From RYN-230 sp963723595 (GTDB lineage Bacteria > Actinomycetota > Actinomycetes > Streptosporangiales > Streptosporangiaceae): a DNA stretch of 64,000 nucleotides. The notes below the pieces were generated by a model. The model was not told where the DNA came from and did not search any database. It worked only from the letters and a program-made list of their open reading frames with translations. Both the position numbers and the translations under genes were made by a program. The DNA lies in the NCBI GenBank assembly GCA_963723595.1, contig CAVRRQ010000006.1, positions 62,001-126,000 of the forward strand. Reading direction: 5' to 3'. Each line of letters opens with the position of its first letter. Position 1 is the stretch's first letter. Positions 25,233-34,055 of this stretch are shown one piece after another.

Positions 25233-25396
25233 GCTGACCTCGCCATCCTCGCTGCCGGCATACCGGGACCCCTGATCCCCAGATACGGCATCCGCGGCGC
25301 CGTATCCGGATATTGCGACAACTGCCGATCGCAGAGCCGGCGCGTCCCTCTCGGAGCTGCCACGGCACGCCCTCCATGTTCGGCGAGGGTGCTCAT
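25229..25396 (-). CDS. Small ORF resembling the MFS N-terminus, translationally coupled to it
   Basis: 55 codons from ATG 25396, with a very strong ribosome binding site (GAGGAGGA), ending in TGA that overlaps the MFS ATG at 25232. Residues CDRQLSQYPDTAPRMPYLGI match the MFS residues WRRQLDTYPETGPRTLYLAI about 25 residues from its start, after which the similarity ends. It may be the remnant of a duplicated transporter now acting as a coupling leader, or a decayed gene. Too short to be a transporter. Confidence 0.5.
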   Translation of the reverse strand: MSTLAEHGGRAVAAPRGTRRLCDRQLSQYPDTAPRMPYLGIRGPGMPAARMARSA

Positions 25397-25492
25397 CTGA
25401 TCCTCCTCCTCATCAGTTGGTGTCCGGTCCCGTACAGGGCGCGTCTGCGACCCTTGGCTGGTCTTTCGCGTCGCCCTAGGCATGTCCAGCGG

Positions 25493-26650
25493 TCACGACC
25501 CGGTGGCCGTGCTCTGGGGGTCGATCAGGATCTTCGCGTGCGACTCCGGGTCGCCGAGCACGCCGAAGGCGCTCTCGACTCCCGGAAGGCCCACCGTGCC
25601 GGTGACGATCGGCGCCGCGTTCACGGCGCCCTCGGCGAGCATGTACAGGGTGTCGCGGAACTCGAGCGGCGTGTAGCCGACGACGAACCGCAGGTCTGTC
25701 TCTTTGTTGATCGCCATCGCCGGGCGGATCTGATCGGGAACCATGCAGACCCCGACCACCACCACGCGGGAGAGCAGCGGCGCGCTGGCGATGATGCCGT
25801 CGATGATGCCCGGGACTCCGACGCACTCGAAGATCACGGGGCGCTTCGGCTTGACGCCCAGGGCATCGGCGGCCCGCCAGACGTGATGCCAGGGCACCGG
25901 CAGGCGGCGGAGCTTCTCGACGGTGCCGACGACGAGACTGGCTCCCGCTGAGACGGTCGTGAGATAGCCCTCGGCCTCGCCGCCTGCATACGGTGATTCC
26001 ACGCCGGGATCGACCACGACGTCCGCCCCGCAGGCGGTGGCGAGCGCGCGGCGGCCTGCTGAGAAGTCGCTCGCCACGATCTTGTGCACCCTCCGCGCCT
26101 TGAGCATGCAGATGACCGCCAGCCCGACGGGGCCGCAGCCGATGACGATCGCCGCGTCACGCTTCGTGATCTCCGATCGCCGGACGGCGTGCCAGCCGAT
26201 CGCCATCGGCTCGGTCAACGCCGCCATCTCGCGTGAGAGGCCGTTCGGAACCGGGAGCATCAGGGACTCCTCGACCACGACCTGCTCCGCGTAGGCACCG
26301 GGTGCCGCTGCGGACAGGCCGATGGCGTGCAGCTCCGCGCCGGCCCTGCGCAGCGGCAGCGCGACCACTAGGGTGCCCGTGGCGATCTTCTTCCTGGTCT
26401 TCGGCCCGTACCCGGCGACCTTGCCGGAGAACTCGTGGCCGAAAACGACCCGCTGACCGGAGCGCATGAAGCCGTCGTAGCCGGCCTCCGCGAGCACGTC
26501 AGCCTGCTCGTCGGCGTGGTGACGGGAGTGCAGATCGGATCCGCAGATCCCGCAGCGCATCACGTCGATGAGCACCTGGCCGGTGGCAGGCTGGGGGGTC
26601 GGCAGGTCGGCGAGCTCGAGTTTGGCGTGCTCGCAGACGACCGCCTTCAT
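25493..26650 (-). CDS. Zinc-dependent medium-chain alcohol dehydrogenase
   Basis: 385 residues from ATG 26650. Catalytic zinc motif: CGICGSDLH with GHEFSGKV (the GHE signature). Rossmann loop: IGCGPVGLAVICMLKA. The four-Cys structural-zinc loop of classical ADH is not seen (the segment after GHEF reads GPKTRKKIATGTL), as in several threonine- and glutathione-independent relatives. It should oxidise a secondary or primary alcohol with NAD(P). The frame could start at 26803, but ATG 26650 overlaps the stop of the NTF2-like gene (ATGA) and fits the family. Part of the operon 27282 to 23214. Confidence 0.88.
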   Translation of the reverse strand: MKAVVCEHAKLELADLPTPQPATGQVLIDVMRCGICGSDLHSRHHADEQADVLAEAGYDGFMRSGQRVVFGHEFSGKVAGYGPKTRKKIATGTLVVALPLRRAGAELHAIGLSAAAPGAYAEQVVVEESLMLPVPNGLSREMAALTEPMAIGWHAVRRSEITKRDAAIVIGCGPVGLAVICMLKARRVHKIVASDFSAGRRALATACGADVVVDPGVESPYAGGEAEGYLTTVSAGASLVVGTVEKLRRLPVPWHHVWRAADALGVKPKRPVIFECVGVPGIIDGIIASAPLLSRVVVVGVCMVPDQIRPAMAINKETDLRFVVGYTPLEFRDTLYMLAEGAVNAAPIVTGTVGLPGVESAFGVLGDPESHAKILIDPQSTATGS

Positions 26651-27282
26651 GGCCGGGGGCGGCTGGTGCGGGGCAGCAGGCTGTCGTCGAACGGCGGCAG
26701 CGGCTTGATCAGCGGCTCGAGCAGCTCGGCGGCTCGCTGGGTTGTCAGGACGTCTCCCGGATCGAGCTTGATCAGCTCCCGCTCGGACTCGTCGAACTCC
26801 CACACGTTCTCGCCGGCCAGGCGACAGCGCTCGTCGTACGGCCAGACCATCGCCACGCGGCCCTTGCGCAGGTACATCGCGTCCTCATCCACATCAAACC
26901 CGCTCGCCACCAGATCCGAGCCCAGCACCTGCTGGTAGCCGACTGTCGAGCTCACGACCAGCCAGTCGCCGACTGCGATGGTCTCGCTGTCGATGTAGAA
27001 GACCGTTTGGTTGGTCTCCGCCCAGTAGCGGTAGAGCGGCTCCACCTGCTCGCGGCCGTCGAGCGTCATCGGCGGCCCCATGACGAACCTGTACACCGGG
27101 TGCTCGACGGTCATCTCCGGCACGAAGATCTCCTCGAACCGCCCCGCGTGCTCAAGGTTGCGATGGCGGTCGTAGGCCTTGAGCAGGTACCGATGGCGAG
27201 GGTTCTCGGTGACCTCGATGAGCTCTCGCACGGCCCGGTTGGTCTCGGTGATGTCGAACTGCCTGACGTCAACCTGTGCCAC
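26647..27282 (-). CDS. NTF2-like (SnoaL-type) protein
   Basis: 211 residues. RNLEHAGRFEEIFVPEMTVE is a typical NTF2-fold region, followed by the sheet segments YFAxx-type YIDSETIAVGDWLVVSST and AMYLRKGRVAMVWPYDE. It is longer than most SnoaL proteins, with a C-terminal tail (LDPGDVLTTQRAAELLEPL). It is the first gene of a minus-strand operon with a Zn-alcohol dehydrogenase and an MFS carrier and is divergent from a TetR regulator, so a catabolic isomerase or hydratase role is likely. The exact reaction is unknown. Confidence 0.75.
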   Translation of the reverse strand: MAQVDVRQFDITETNRAVRELIEVTENPRHRYLLKAYDRHRNLEHAGRFEEIFVPEMTVEHPVYRFVMGPPMTLDGREQVEPLYRYWAETNQTVFYIDSETIAVGDWLVVSSTVGYQQVLGSDLVASGFDVDEDAMYLRKGRVAMVWPYDERCRLAGENVWEFDESERELIKLDPGDVLTTQRAAELLEPLIKPLPPFDDSLLPRTSRPRP

Positions 27283-27378
27283 GGCTGCCCCTCCTCGTTC
27301 CTCGGACTACGCGCTGTCTTCCCGCGCGACCAGTCGCTCCAGCAACCGGATTCAGAGCCTAACTAACACTGGTGGAAG

Positions 27379-27392
27379 TAACGGTAGCGTAA
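27379..27392. promoter_or_regulatory. Imperfect palindrome in the TetR/NTF2 divergent region
   Basis: TAACGGTAGCGTAA, centred 18 bases before the TetR start at 27403, is a 14-base imperfect inverted repeat (ten of fourteen positions symmetric). Position suits a TetR autoregulatory operator; the symmetry alone is weak. Confidence 0.3.
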
Positions 27393-27402
27393 GATAACCG
27401 CG

Positions 27403-28014
27403 ATGTCCCGACCCGCAACCCGCCAGCGCCGGATGAGCGCCCGCGCGCGCCGCGAGCAGCTGCTCGAAATCTCGACCGAGCTCGTTGTCGAGCAGGGCTT
27501 CCACGCCGTCTCCGTCGAGGCGATCGCCAAGCGAGCGGGTATCACCCGCGCGGTCATCTACCAGCACTTCGGCAGCCTGCAGGCGCTGCTGGAGGCCGTC
27601 GTCGACCGCGAGATGACCCGCGCCCACTGGCAGGTCTCCGAGACCGAGCTGACCGACCTGCGCGAAGGTGACCCGCGCGAGCTCATGCTCGAGAGCCTCG
27701 AGGCGTTCCTGCGAGCGGTGCACGGTCACCCCACGACCTGGCGGCTGGTGCTGATGCCCCCTGAGCGGGCGCCAGCGAAGCTGCGCCGCGCGATCGCGCG
27801 CGGGCGCGGCCAGGTGCTCGCGTCGCTCGCGAGGGCGGTGCGGCCCGCTCTGCGCGGAGGCGATAACGGCGACGCCGAGCTCACCGCTCACGTTCTGTCC
27901 GCGATCGCCGACGAGTACGCCCGGCTGCTGCTGAGCGACGCCGAGAACTACCCGCCCGAGCGGCTGCTGCGCCACGCCCGCTGGTGGCTTGAGCAGGCGA
28001 CCTTCGGCCTATGA
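27403..28014 (+). CDS. TetR-family regulator
   Basis: 203 residues. The N-terminal helix-turn-helix is clear: LLEISTELVVEQGFHAVSVE, then IAKRAGITRAVIYQHFGS. The C-terminal ligand-binding domain contains LESLEAFLRAVHGHPTTWRL. It is divergent from the NTF2-like/ADH/MFS operon with 120 bases between starts, so it is probably the ligand-responsive repressor of that operon and of itself. Confidence 0.88.
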   Translation: MSRPATRQRRMSARARREQLLEISTELVVEQGFHAVSVEAIAKRAGITRAVIYQHFGSLQALLEAVVDREMTRAHWQVSETELTDLREGDPRELMLESLEAFLRAVHGHPTTWRLVLMPPERAPAKLRRAIARGRGQVLASLARAVRPALRGGDNGDAELTAHVLSAIADEYARLLLSDAENYPPERLLRHARWWLEQATFGL

Positions 28015-28537
28015 CCTGCCGGGCCGGGCAAGGACGGGAACGCGATGGCCCTCATCGAGCACGACCTGACCATCAGCGATGAGGCTGAACTCCTATATAG
28101 CTACGGCGAGCTGCAAGGTAGCAGTGGGCTGATTTCGGATGCGGCACGTAGTGGTCTCAAGTGAGGCATACCGGCAGTAGATAGTCGCGGTTCCGGGATC
28201 GTGGTGGGCGATCGTCTTTGGTGATCGCTGACCCGGGGCCACGGGTGCAGGCTGAGTGGGAGCCGGAGAAACTGAGGGGCGTGCTGCCCGGCGGCCTGTG
28301 GAGTGCCAGAACTCGGCCACAGGCGCTGAGCAGGTCTTTCCGGACGGTTCGCTCGGGTCAGGTGACGAGGCCGCCGGGGTCGAACATCCGCTGCGGCCCT
28401 TGCAACTCGCTGCCGGCGTCCCCGCCCGCCAGCGGGTCCGCACAGTATCTGGCCAGCTCGTGATCGCCATCTGGCAGTCGGTCATTCCGATCAGAGCGCT
28501 CCGGGACAGCAACGATCGGCCAATGCAACACTGCCGT
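28015..28537. other. Gene-poor stretch downstream of the TetR gene
   Basis: No convincing gene. Open frames on both strands lack ribosome binding sites and recognisable motifs. The last part merges into a transposase remnant that begins near 28538. Confidence 0.45.
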
Positions 28538-28790
28538 TCATGATCCGCGACCGGGATCGAACTTAACCGCTGCATTCGACGCGGTCCTGGCCGACCCCGG
28601 AATCCGGACCGTTTCTGTAACGTGCGGACGCCCCGCATAAACGCGATCGCCGAACGCTGGATCGGGGGATGCCGCCGCGAGCTTCTGAACCGCACCCTTA
28701 TCCGGAACCAGGACCAACTGCTACGATCCTGCGCGAGTACGAGACCCACCACAATCAGCACCGGCCCCACCTGTCGCTGGACTGATCCGG
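28538..28790 (+). pseudogene. rve-type transposase remnant, frameshifted
   Basis: Pieces match the intact transposase at 50883-51977: FMIRDRDRT (intact: MIRDRGSNFT), then NVRTPRINAIAERWIGGCRR with ELLNRTLIRNQ in another frame, then REYETHHNQHRPHLSLD in a third. A stop and at least two indels interrupt it and the first catalytic Asp is absent. It is on the plus strand, opposite to most copies in the window. Confidence 0.8.
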
Positions 28791-28798
28791 CGCAGATT

Positions 28799-30046
28799 TC
28801 AGCCGTGAGGGCCGGGCGGTTCTGACGACGGCGCAACCGGCGAGCCTTCGGCATGATGATGCAGCAGCCAGGCGCCGAGACCGCTGCCGATGCTGAGCAC
28901 GGCCGCGACGATAAAACAGGCGCGTGCTCCCGCGAATCCCAGCACTATGCCGGTCGCGATGCCGCTCGCCCCGTAGCCGATCTGCATCGCGGCGGACAGA
29001 GTTGAGAACCCCTCGGAGAGCTGGCTGGCCGGTAGCAGTTCGCCGAGGATGAGCGTACGCAGCGTGTTGAGCGGCGCGAACCAGAGCCCGCTAGCGGCAA
29101 CGGCGAGTACCAGGAAGATAAGTGACGGCGCGACCGCGATCAGGATCGTGCAGAGGCCGAGGGCCACGAGCATGATGTTCGCGCGCTGGTCCTTATTGCC
29201 GGGTCGGTGACCGCTGAACGCTCCGTAGGCGAAGCCGCCTGCGGCGCTGGCCAATGACAGGAGGGCTATCAGAAGACCCGCCGTTGCGGGCCGCGAGCCC
29301 AGCGCGGGCATGAGCGGTGCCAGCGCGATGTTCATCGTTCCCTCGGCATAGCCCATGACGGCACTGAGGAAGTAGATGGGAAGTGCCCCCGGGCTTCTCC
29401 ATGCCCCGCTTGCGCCGGCAACGTGCTCGGCTGGCTGATATGGCTCGAACCGCCGGGCCACGCCAAGCGCTCCAAGCGCCGCCAGCGCCATCAAGACGAT
29501 GGCAAGCACAGGCGCGCCCAGATATCCCGTTATCGCGACCAGCGCGGGCGCGAACATCCATTCCAGCTCTAGCAGCGTTGCGTCCAACGCGAAGGCGCGA
29601 TCTCGCAGATCATCGGTGACGATCCGCTGCAGGCACGCTCGCAAGCCGCCCATGACCCCTGCTGGGGCCGCGCCAGCAAGCCCGCTCAGGACTATCAGCA
29701 CCACTGCCGGAGCACGGCCAGCGATCAGCCCGGCAAGCGCCGCAAGAACCACCGCAGCGACGCCTAGCTCCACGCTTACTCCGCGGCGAAACTCCACGCG
29801 GTCGATGAGCCGCCCTGACCACGGCGAGGCGATTCCGTCGGCGAAGGTATACGCACTGGCCATCAGCGCGCCCACCCGGAACGATCCGACGGCGCCATGG
29901 CCAGCAAGCACTAGCGCGAGGGGCGCCATCGCGACCGACAAGCGCTGAAGCCCAGCCGTCAGCGTGAACCGGCGCCAGGCAGCACTCGCCAGCAGCCGCC
30001 GGTACACGCGGCCCTCGCCTGTCACCGGGACACCTGTGCTGTGCAT
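28799..30046 (-). CDS. MFS transporter, 12 helices
   Basis: About 415 residues from ATG 30046 (other in-frame starts exist at 30085 and nearby GTGs). Motif A-like GIASPWSGRLIDRVEFRRG, helical pairs such as VVLIVLSGLAGAAPAGVMGG and a C-terminal GARACFIVAAVLSIGSGLGA support a 12-segment major facilitator of the exporter type. It is encoded next to and in the same direction as a MarR regulator (30104-30706), with 57 bases between, so the regulator and the exporter probably form one operon for resistance to a small hydrophobic compound. Confidence 0.82.
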   Translation of the reverse strand: MHSTGVPVTGEGRVYRRLLASAAWRRFTLTAGLQRLSVAMAPLALVLAGHGAVGSFRVGALMASAYTFADGIASPWSGRLIDRVEFRRGVSVELGVAAVVLAALAGLIAGRAPAVVLIVLSGLAGAAPAGVMGGLRACLQRIVTDDLRDRAFALDATLLELEWMFAPALVAITGYLGAPVLAIVLMALAALGALGVARRFEPYQPAEHVAGASGAWRSPGALPIYFLSAVMGYAEGTMNIALAPLMPALGSRPATAGLLIALLSLASAAGGFAYGAFSGHRPGNKDQRANIMLVALGLCTILIAVAPSLIFLVLAVAASGLWFAPLNTLRTLILGELLPASQLSEGFSTLSAAMQIGYGASGIATGIVLGFAGARACFIVAAVLSIGSGLGAWLLHHHAEGSPVAPSSEPPGPHG

Positions 30047-30103
30047 CCAGCCACCGCAGTTCGCCAGCTGCCACCGAGACCACAAGCGAGTACCGCGTCC
30101 CGG

Positions 30104-30706
30104 TTAATGTGCATCGCGAAATCTGGGTTCGGCCTCGCGGTCATTGCCTCCGCGGCGTTTGGGTATCGGCCGCGGCTCCGGCCGGTCATCCCCGCGATGC
30201 CTACCGCCGCCAGCACGCTCGACAGGACAGGTACGCAGGGTGCATGCCCCCACATCGCACAAACGGCAGATCCGTTCGGCATGCACGGCATCCGTGGTAA
30301 TCGCGGCGAGCATCTTCTCCAGCGTGGCCATGAAAGCCTTCCGCTCACCGGCATCGAGCACGGCAACGGCATCACGAAGAACCCGGCTGCGGGCCTCCAG
30401 CACGTGAGCCGCCGCCGCAATCCCCTGGTCAGTCAGGACTACAGCAACCGACCGGCCGTCACGACCTGCCTGCCTCTCCGCATGGCCCTCCGCCACGAGC
30501 TGATCAACGAGACGTACCGTGGCAGATTGCGTCCGGTCAAGCGGCCGTCTGAGCTGCTCGATTCCCAGGCCCGGCTCCTGCGCAAGGACCGCTAGCCCAG
30601 CGCCCAGAGCACCAGGATGCCCGGCCGAGGTTTCCACAGCAGAGGACAGCGAGTCGGACATTGCGACGACCAGCGCACCCAGCAGATTCTCCAGACGGCC
30701 GCTCAT
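30104..30706 (-). CDS. MarR-family regulator with C-terminal Cys cluster
   Basis: 200 residues from ATG 30706. The winged helix is at about 45-115 (LGIEQLRRPLDRTQSATVRL, VDQLVAEGHAERQAGRDGRS, VAVVLTDQG). After the dimerisation helix comes a compact cluster, CRLCDVGACTLRTCP (four Cys in 14 residues), then a basic tail. Such Cys could sense oxidants or electrophiles, or bind a metal. The frame continues upstream to 30853, but MSGRLENLLGAL is the natural start. It precedes the MFS exporter on the same strand and has a TACATGTA palindrome in its promoter. Confidence 0.82.
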   Translation of the reverse strand: MSGRLENLLGALVVAMSDSLSSAVETSAGHPGALGAGLAVLAQEPGLGIEQLRRPLDRTQSATVRLVDQLVAEGHAERQAGRDGRSVAVVLTDQGIAAAAHVLEARSRVLRDAVAVLDAGERKAFMATLEKMLAAITTDAVHAERICRLCDVGACTLRTCPVERAGGGRHRGDDRPEPRPIPKRRGGNDREAEPRFRDAH

Positions 30707-30724
30707 GCGCACAATAATGCAACA

Positions 30725-30740
30725 CTCATACATGTAAGTA
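30725..30740. promoter_or_regulatory. TACATGTA palindrome in the MarR promoter
   Basis: TACATGTA (30729-30736) is a perfect 8-base palindrome flanked by near-symmetric CTCA/AAGT, ending 20 bases upstream of the MarR start at 30706. The surrounding sequence is AT-rich for this genome. MarR dimers often bind such sites to repress their own operon. Confidence 0.4.
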
Positions 30741-31253
30741 AACGTGCTGCCGCAGACTGTCGGCCCCGGACGGCGCCAAGTCCCACTGAGGGCAGCGGTG
30801 ACGGCAACGACGGCAACCGCCAGCGCGCTGGTGCAGACGGCGGCAGCGCACACGCCTGGGCTTCAATCCAGAGCTGGTATTTGCCACACCTACAGAAGGT
30901 CGCAGGTTCTATGGCGAAGGTGTAGTTGGCCATCTCGAGGGGGGCACGGGCCTTCTGGCCCGGGGCAACAGCGGTGCAGTTGGACCAGGCCGGGTTCCAC
31001 CCGATCCAGGCCGCTCAGGAACCGGCTGACCTTGGCGTGGCTACGGCAAGTCGCTTCCCTGGTCCATGGACGTGCTCCCGCCGAGTCCGTGGATGGCAAG
31101 GTGGCAATCAGAGCTGGGTGTCGCTGGACCCAGCTGGACTTCATGGGACATGATCCAAAACTGCGCCGCGCTGACCAGGACACGCCGGGACTACGGACGC
31201 CACACGGACAGAACGCGGAATTCACACGGCGGAAAATAGAGAAACAGCAGGTC
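30741..31253. other. Gene-poor stretch upstream of the tRNA-like sequence
   Basis: Open frames here are short or antisense to each other and show no domain. I see no gene. The region between the MarR gene and the sulfite-oxidase-family gene (30.7-32.1 kb) is unusually empty and looks like the scar of a lost element. Confidence 0.45.
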
Positions 31254-31338
31254 AGCGGGTATTCCGATGGGTCGGGATCGGCTCACTGTAAAACCGTCGG
31301 CTTAGCCTACGTTGGTTCGAACCCAACACCTGCCACCA
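31254..31338 (+). tRNA. tRNA-Tyr(GUA)-like sequence, probably degenerate
   Basis: The 3' half is excellent: T-arm GTTGG-TTCGAAC-CCAAC (31311-31327), acceptor strand ACCTGCC and encoded ACCA (31335-31338), plus a long class II variable arm (TCGGCTTAGCC). An anticodon-loop-like CTGTAAA (31287-31293) would give GUA, tyrosine. The 5' half is poorer: AGCGGGT at 31254 pairs with the acceptor strand in six of seven positions, with one wobble, a D-arm TTCC/GGGA is possible, but the anticodon stem does not pair (GCTCA against ACCGT). Either a decayed tRNA gene or the 3' part of one left by an integrating element. Confidence 0.5.
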
Positions 31339-31847
31339 CCTGCGGAAACGGCCCGTGAGCTGGGGATACCCGGCCTCGCGGGCCTTCTCTGTGTTGTCCC
31401 GCCGTGTTTCATGGTGTGCCGCTGTGAGCCCCTGCGTAGCAGTGGTTACGGACATACGGCGGACGGGATCGGGGCGAAGCAAGCGGTTCACCGCACCGCT
31501 TGCTCCAGGATTTCGATGGCCCGCTGGCCGCGGTGAAGAGCCCGCCAGGCTCCCAGAAGATCACTGATGATCGAGGGTCTGGCCTGCGCATGGCCCACGA
31601 GATCCATGGGCAGTCGCGAGAGCCCCGCGGATGTCGGGGTATCGCGTTGGACTGACCGCGCCGGGCAGCAGGCCGCGCCTGCCTGGTCTGAGCATGGGCT
31701 TCAGAATGCCACCACCCGCCACGGATAAACGTGCTTCCAGCTGGACGGTGCTGCACCAGTTCCGCCGGCCTCTTGCTGACCTGCGGTGGACCTTTCAGGT
31801 ACCTCGCTGGACAGGTCCCGATGACGGCGAGAGGTCAAAAAGCCCCA
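31339..31847. other. Gene-poor stretch after the tRNA-like sequence
   Basis: CGGCCTCGCGGGCC followed by TTCTCT at about 31370 could be a weak terminator for the tRNA-like locus. Beyond that no frame shows a domain or a convincing start. The protein-like frame antisense to the tRNA sequence is an artefact. Confidence 0.4.
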
Positions 31848-32060
31848 TTACCTGCGCAGTCCTGCTGACACAACTGGTGCCGCAAAGGCCAGCTCCAAGC
31901 CCCGCGGAACCGGCCGGTTCAGCAGGGCGCTGACGCCGGAGTATAGAGCCATGAACACCAGGATGGCGCCGGCTGCAGCCCCGGAGGGATCGGCTGACAT
32001 GCGCGACACCAGACCCAGATGGGGGTTCATGTCGGCGGGGGGATCGACCCCGTATCCCAC
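31848..32060 (-). CDS. Possible small membrane protein
   Basis: 70 codons. Residues about 28-45 (AAAGAILVFMALYSGVSALL) could cross the membrane once. No family recognised, no clear ribosome binding site, and the surroundings are noncoding, so this may be a chance frame. Confidence 0.25.
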   Translation of the reverse strand: MGYGVDPPADMNPHLGLVSRMSADPSGAAAGAILVFMALYSGVSALLNRPVPRGLELAFAAPVVSAGLRR

Positions 32061-32150
32061 ATTGCTCTATGAGCTACAGCGCCGAAATAGCTCTATAAGC
32101 CGGGTACTCTTAGCTGGTCTAGTGACCGTTGAGCGCTGGGCATTGAGCGA

Positions 32151-33239
32151 TTAGCGGGCAGTGACGCTCAGCCGGGCCCAGGAGTTGTTCACGTAGCCTT
32201 TAGGATTCCACAGATGCGCGGCCGACTCTGGCTGCACAGCGGCAGCGGTGTCCCAGGCTCGCGCGGTGATCTCAGTCTTCCCGGCCGGCAAGTCAATCGT
32301 GATCCGCCAGTGCCGCCAGGCCCACGGCCCCAGCTCCTCGCCCAGCTCTGCCTGGATCCAGCTACTCCCGCCGTCCACGGAGACATCCACCCGGGCAATG
32401 CCCCGGTCGTCCCCGGCAAAGGCATAACCGGCGACCTCCGTCGGCCCGGCGGAGACGACAGCCTGGCCGTCGGGCCGCAGGATATCGGCGCTGACGGCGA
32501 CGGCGCCCAGGGACAACCCGTCACCGGGGCCGGCTTTGGCCGGGTCAGCTTCGGCTGGGAGCAGCCGGTAGGCCGTGGCCTGGAAGTAGTTGCCCGACGG
32601 GTCTCGCTGCACGGTGATCTGGTCGACCCACTTGACGCTGCGGGCGCCGATATAGCCGGGGACCACCACGCGCAGCGGGGCGCCATGCGCGGCGGGCAGC
32701 GGCTGCCCGTTCATCTCCCAGGCCAGCAGCACTTCCCCGGCCATGGCTTTGCCCAGCCCGATGGACCCGCCGTAGGGCTGCGGGGGATCGGCGATCTGGG
32801 ACACATCCGGGGCAGCGAAGGCGATATGCGCGGCTCCGGGCAGGGGGCCGGCGGACTCCAGGACCTCGGCGAGGCGGACGCCGGTCCACTCAGCCGTTGA
32901 GATGGCGCCCGGCCCCCACGGGTCCTCACCCGGGATATCCCTGACCTCAATCAGTCCGGCACGCCGGTTACCCGCGCATTGCAGCGTCACTGTCAGTGTC
33001 TGCCGTTGGTAGCAGGCCTGCAGGTCGGGCAGGGACAGCGCCAGCTCGCGGGCCACCAGGCCGCCGACCCTCAGCTGCCACCCCCGGGCGTCGATCATCG
33101 GGATCGGGCCGTGATTACGGGCGTAAAACGAATCCGCCGCCGTCAGCAGGTGACCGGCCAGCGCGGCGCGCGGCGGCTCGGCGTTGTAGGGGTCCTCCTC
33201 ATGGACGATCATGTCCGCACGCTTGCCCCACAAGCCCAC
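32151..33239 (-). CDS. Sulfite-oxidase-family molybdopterin oxidoreductase
   Basis: 362 residues from GTG 33239, preceded by GGGGGGAG. The molybdopterin domain (about 30-210) contains TVTLQCAGNRR, in which the Cys is the conserved Mo ligand, and WTGVRLAEVLESAG. The C-terminal Mo-co dimerisation domain (about 235-360) shows RVDVSVDGGSSWIQAELGEE and WRHWRITIDLPAGKTEITAR. There is no signal peptide, no Tat motif and no haem domain, so it is a cytosolic member that would transfer electrons to an unknown acceptor. The substrate may be sulfite or another oxyanion. It stands alone. Confidence 0.85.
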   Translation of the reverse strand: MGLWGKRADMIVHEEDPYNAEPPRAALAGHLLTAADSFYARNHGPIPMIDARGWQLRVGGLVARELALSLPDLQACYQRQTLTVTLQCAGNRRAGLIEVRDIPGEDPWGPGAISTAEWTGVRLAEVLESAGPLPGAAHIAFAAPDVSQIADPPQPYGGSIGLGKAMAGEVLLAWEMNGQPLPAAHGAPLRVVVPGYIGARSVKWVDQITVQRDPSGNYFQATAYRLLPAEADPAKAGPGDGLSLGAVAVSADILRPDGQAVVSAGPTEVAGYAFAGDDRGIARVDVSVDGGSSWIQAELGEELGPWAWRHWRITIDLPAGKTEITARAWDTAAAVQPESAAHLWNPKGYVNNSWARLSVTAR

Positions 33240-34055
33240 CCTGGCTCCCCCCTAGCAGCTGACACCACCGGCCTCACCGCTGCGACCGCCAACCACAGCG
33301 TCATCCTCCGGGAGGCGTTCGCAGCCTGGCAAGGAACATCCGCTCATGGGCCAGGTGACCCCGCGCTCGGCTGGAGCCTGTCCTCCGCGGCCGGTTCCAG
33401 ATCCCACAAGCCGCAGGTGAACCTCGCCCGGGGCGCTACCCGCTCGCCCCTCCGCCACACATGCGGCTTCGATAGCCGCCTGCCATCGGCCACAGGCGAG
33501 ATGATCAGGCGGAAGGGGCTTACCGCAGTGCGCGGCATTGCTTTCTCGCAGTACACCGCCGCATCGACGCGGTCCCGAGTCAATCCGGACGATATCCAGC
33601 AGCGGGTCCGCGCGAGCGTGGACGGCGCATTAGCGTCCAACGTGCTCTCGGCTGACTTCAGACCGCCGTTCCCAAAACTACGAACACGCCATCCGCGCTG
33701 CGGTGAATGCGATGTCGGGCCTGCTGGGCAGTCCACGGTGGTTGATCCTGAATCGCAGCTCGCGGTGGTGCAGCTCCCGTCGCAGCAGAACTTCCGGGCC
33801 GCTTGAAGAGCGTGGCATCCGCTGCATCTGGGCGGACACTTTCGCATTGAGTGGCGGGGGACCACGCCGGTCCTTCGCGTCTGCCATTGAAGCTCACTTA
33901 TCGCCGATGCTATCTGCGCACACCTTTACCAGACCCCCGGAAGCCCGAGAGTGCGAATCTTTTGCGCGATATCCTGGAAGCTTGATATCAGTTGTCGCTG
34001 GTTGCCGTGAGAAGCCGGGTGGCCCGGCGGATAACGAGACTGAGGCAGTCAGACA
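33240..34055. other. Gene-poor stretch between sulfite-oxidase-family and ATPase-like genes
   Basis: About 800 bases with no gene I can support. Several frames are open, but they overlap on both strands and contain no domain. AT content rises after 33900, compatible with a promoter for the gene at 34056. Confidence 0.5.

Noticed and set aside
28093..28854. Minus-strand 253-codon frame over the transposase remnant
   Set aside because: Its opposite strand carries clear transposase fragments and the frame has no domain.
31252..31491. Minus-strand frame containing GSNQRRLSRRFY
   Set aside because: This text is the antisense translation of a tRNA-like sequence, a known type of spurious gene call.
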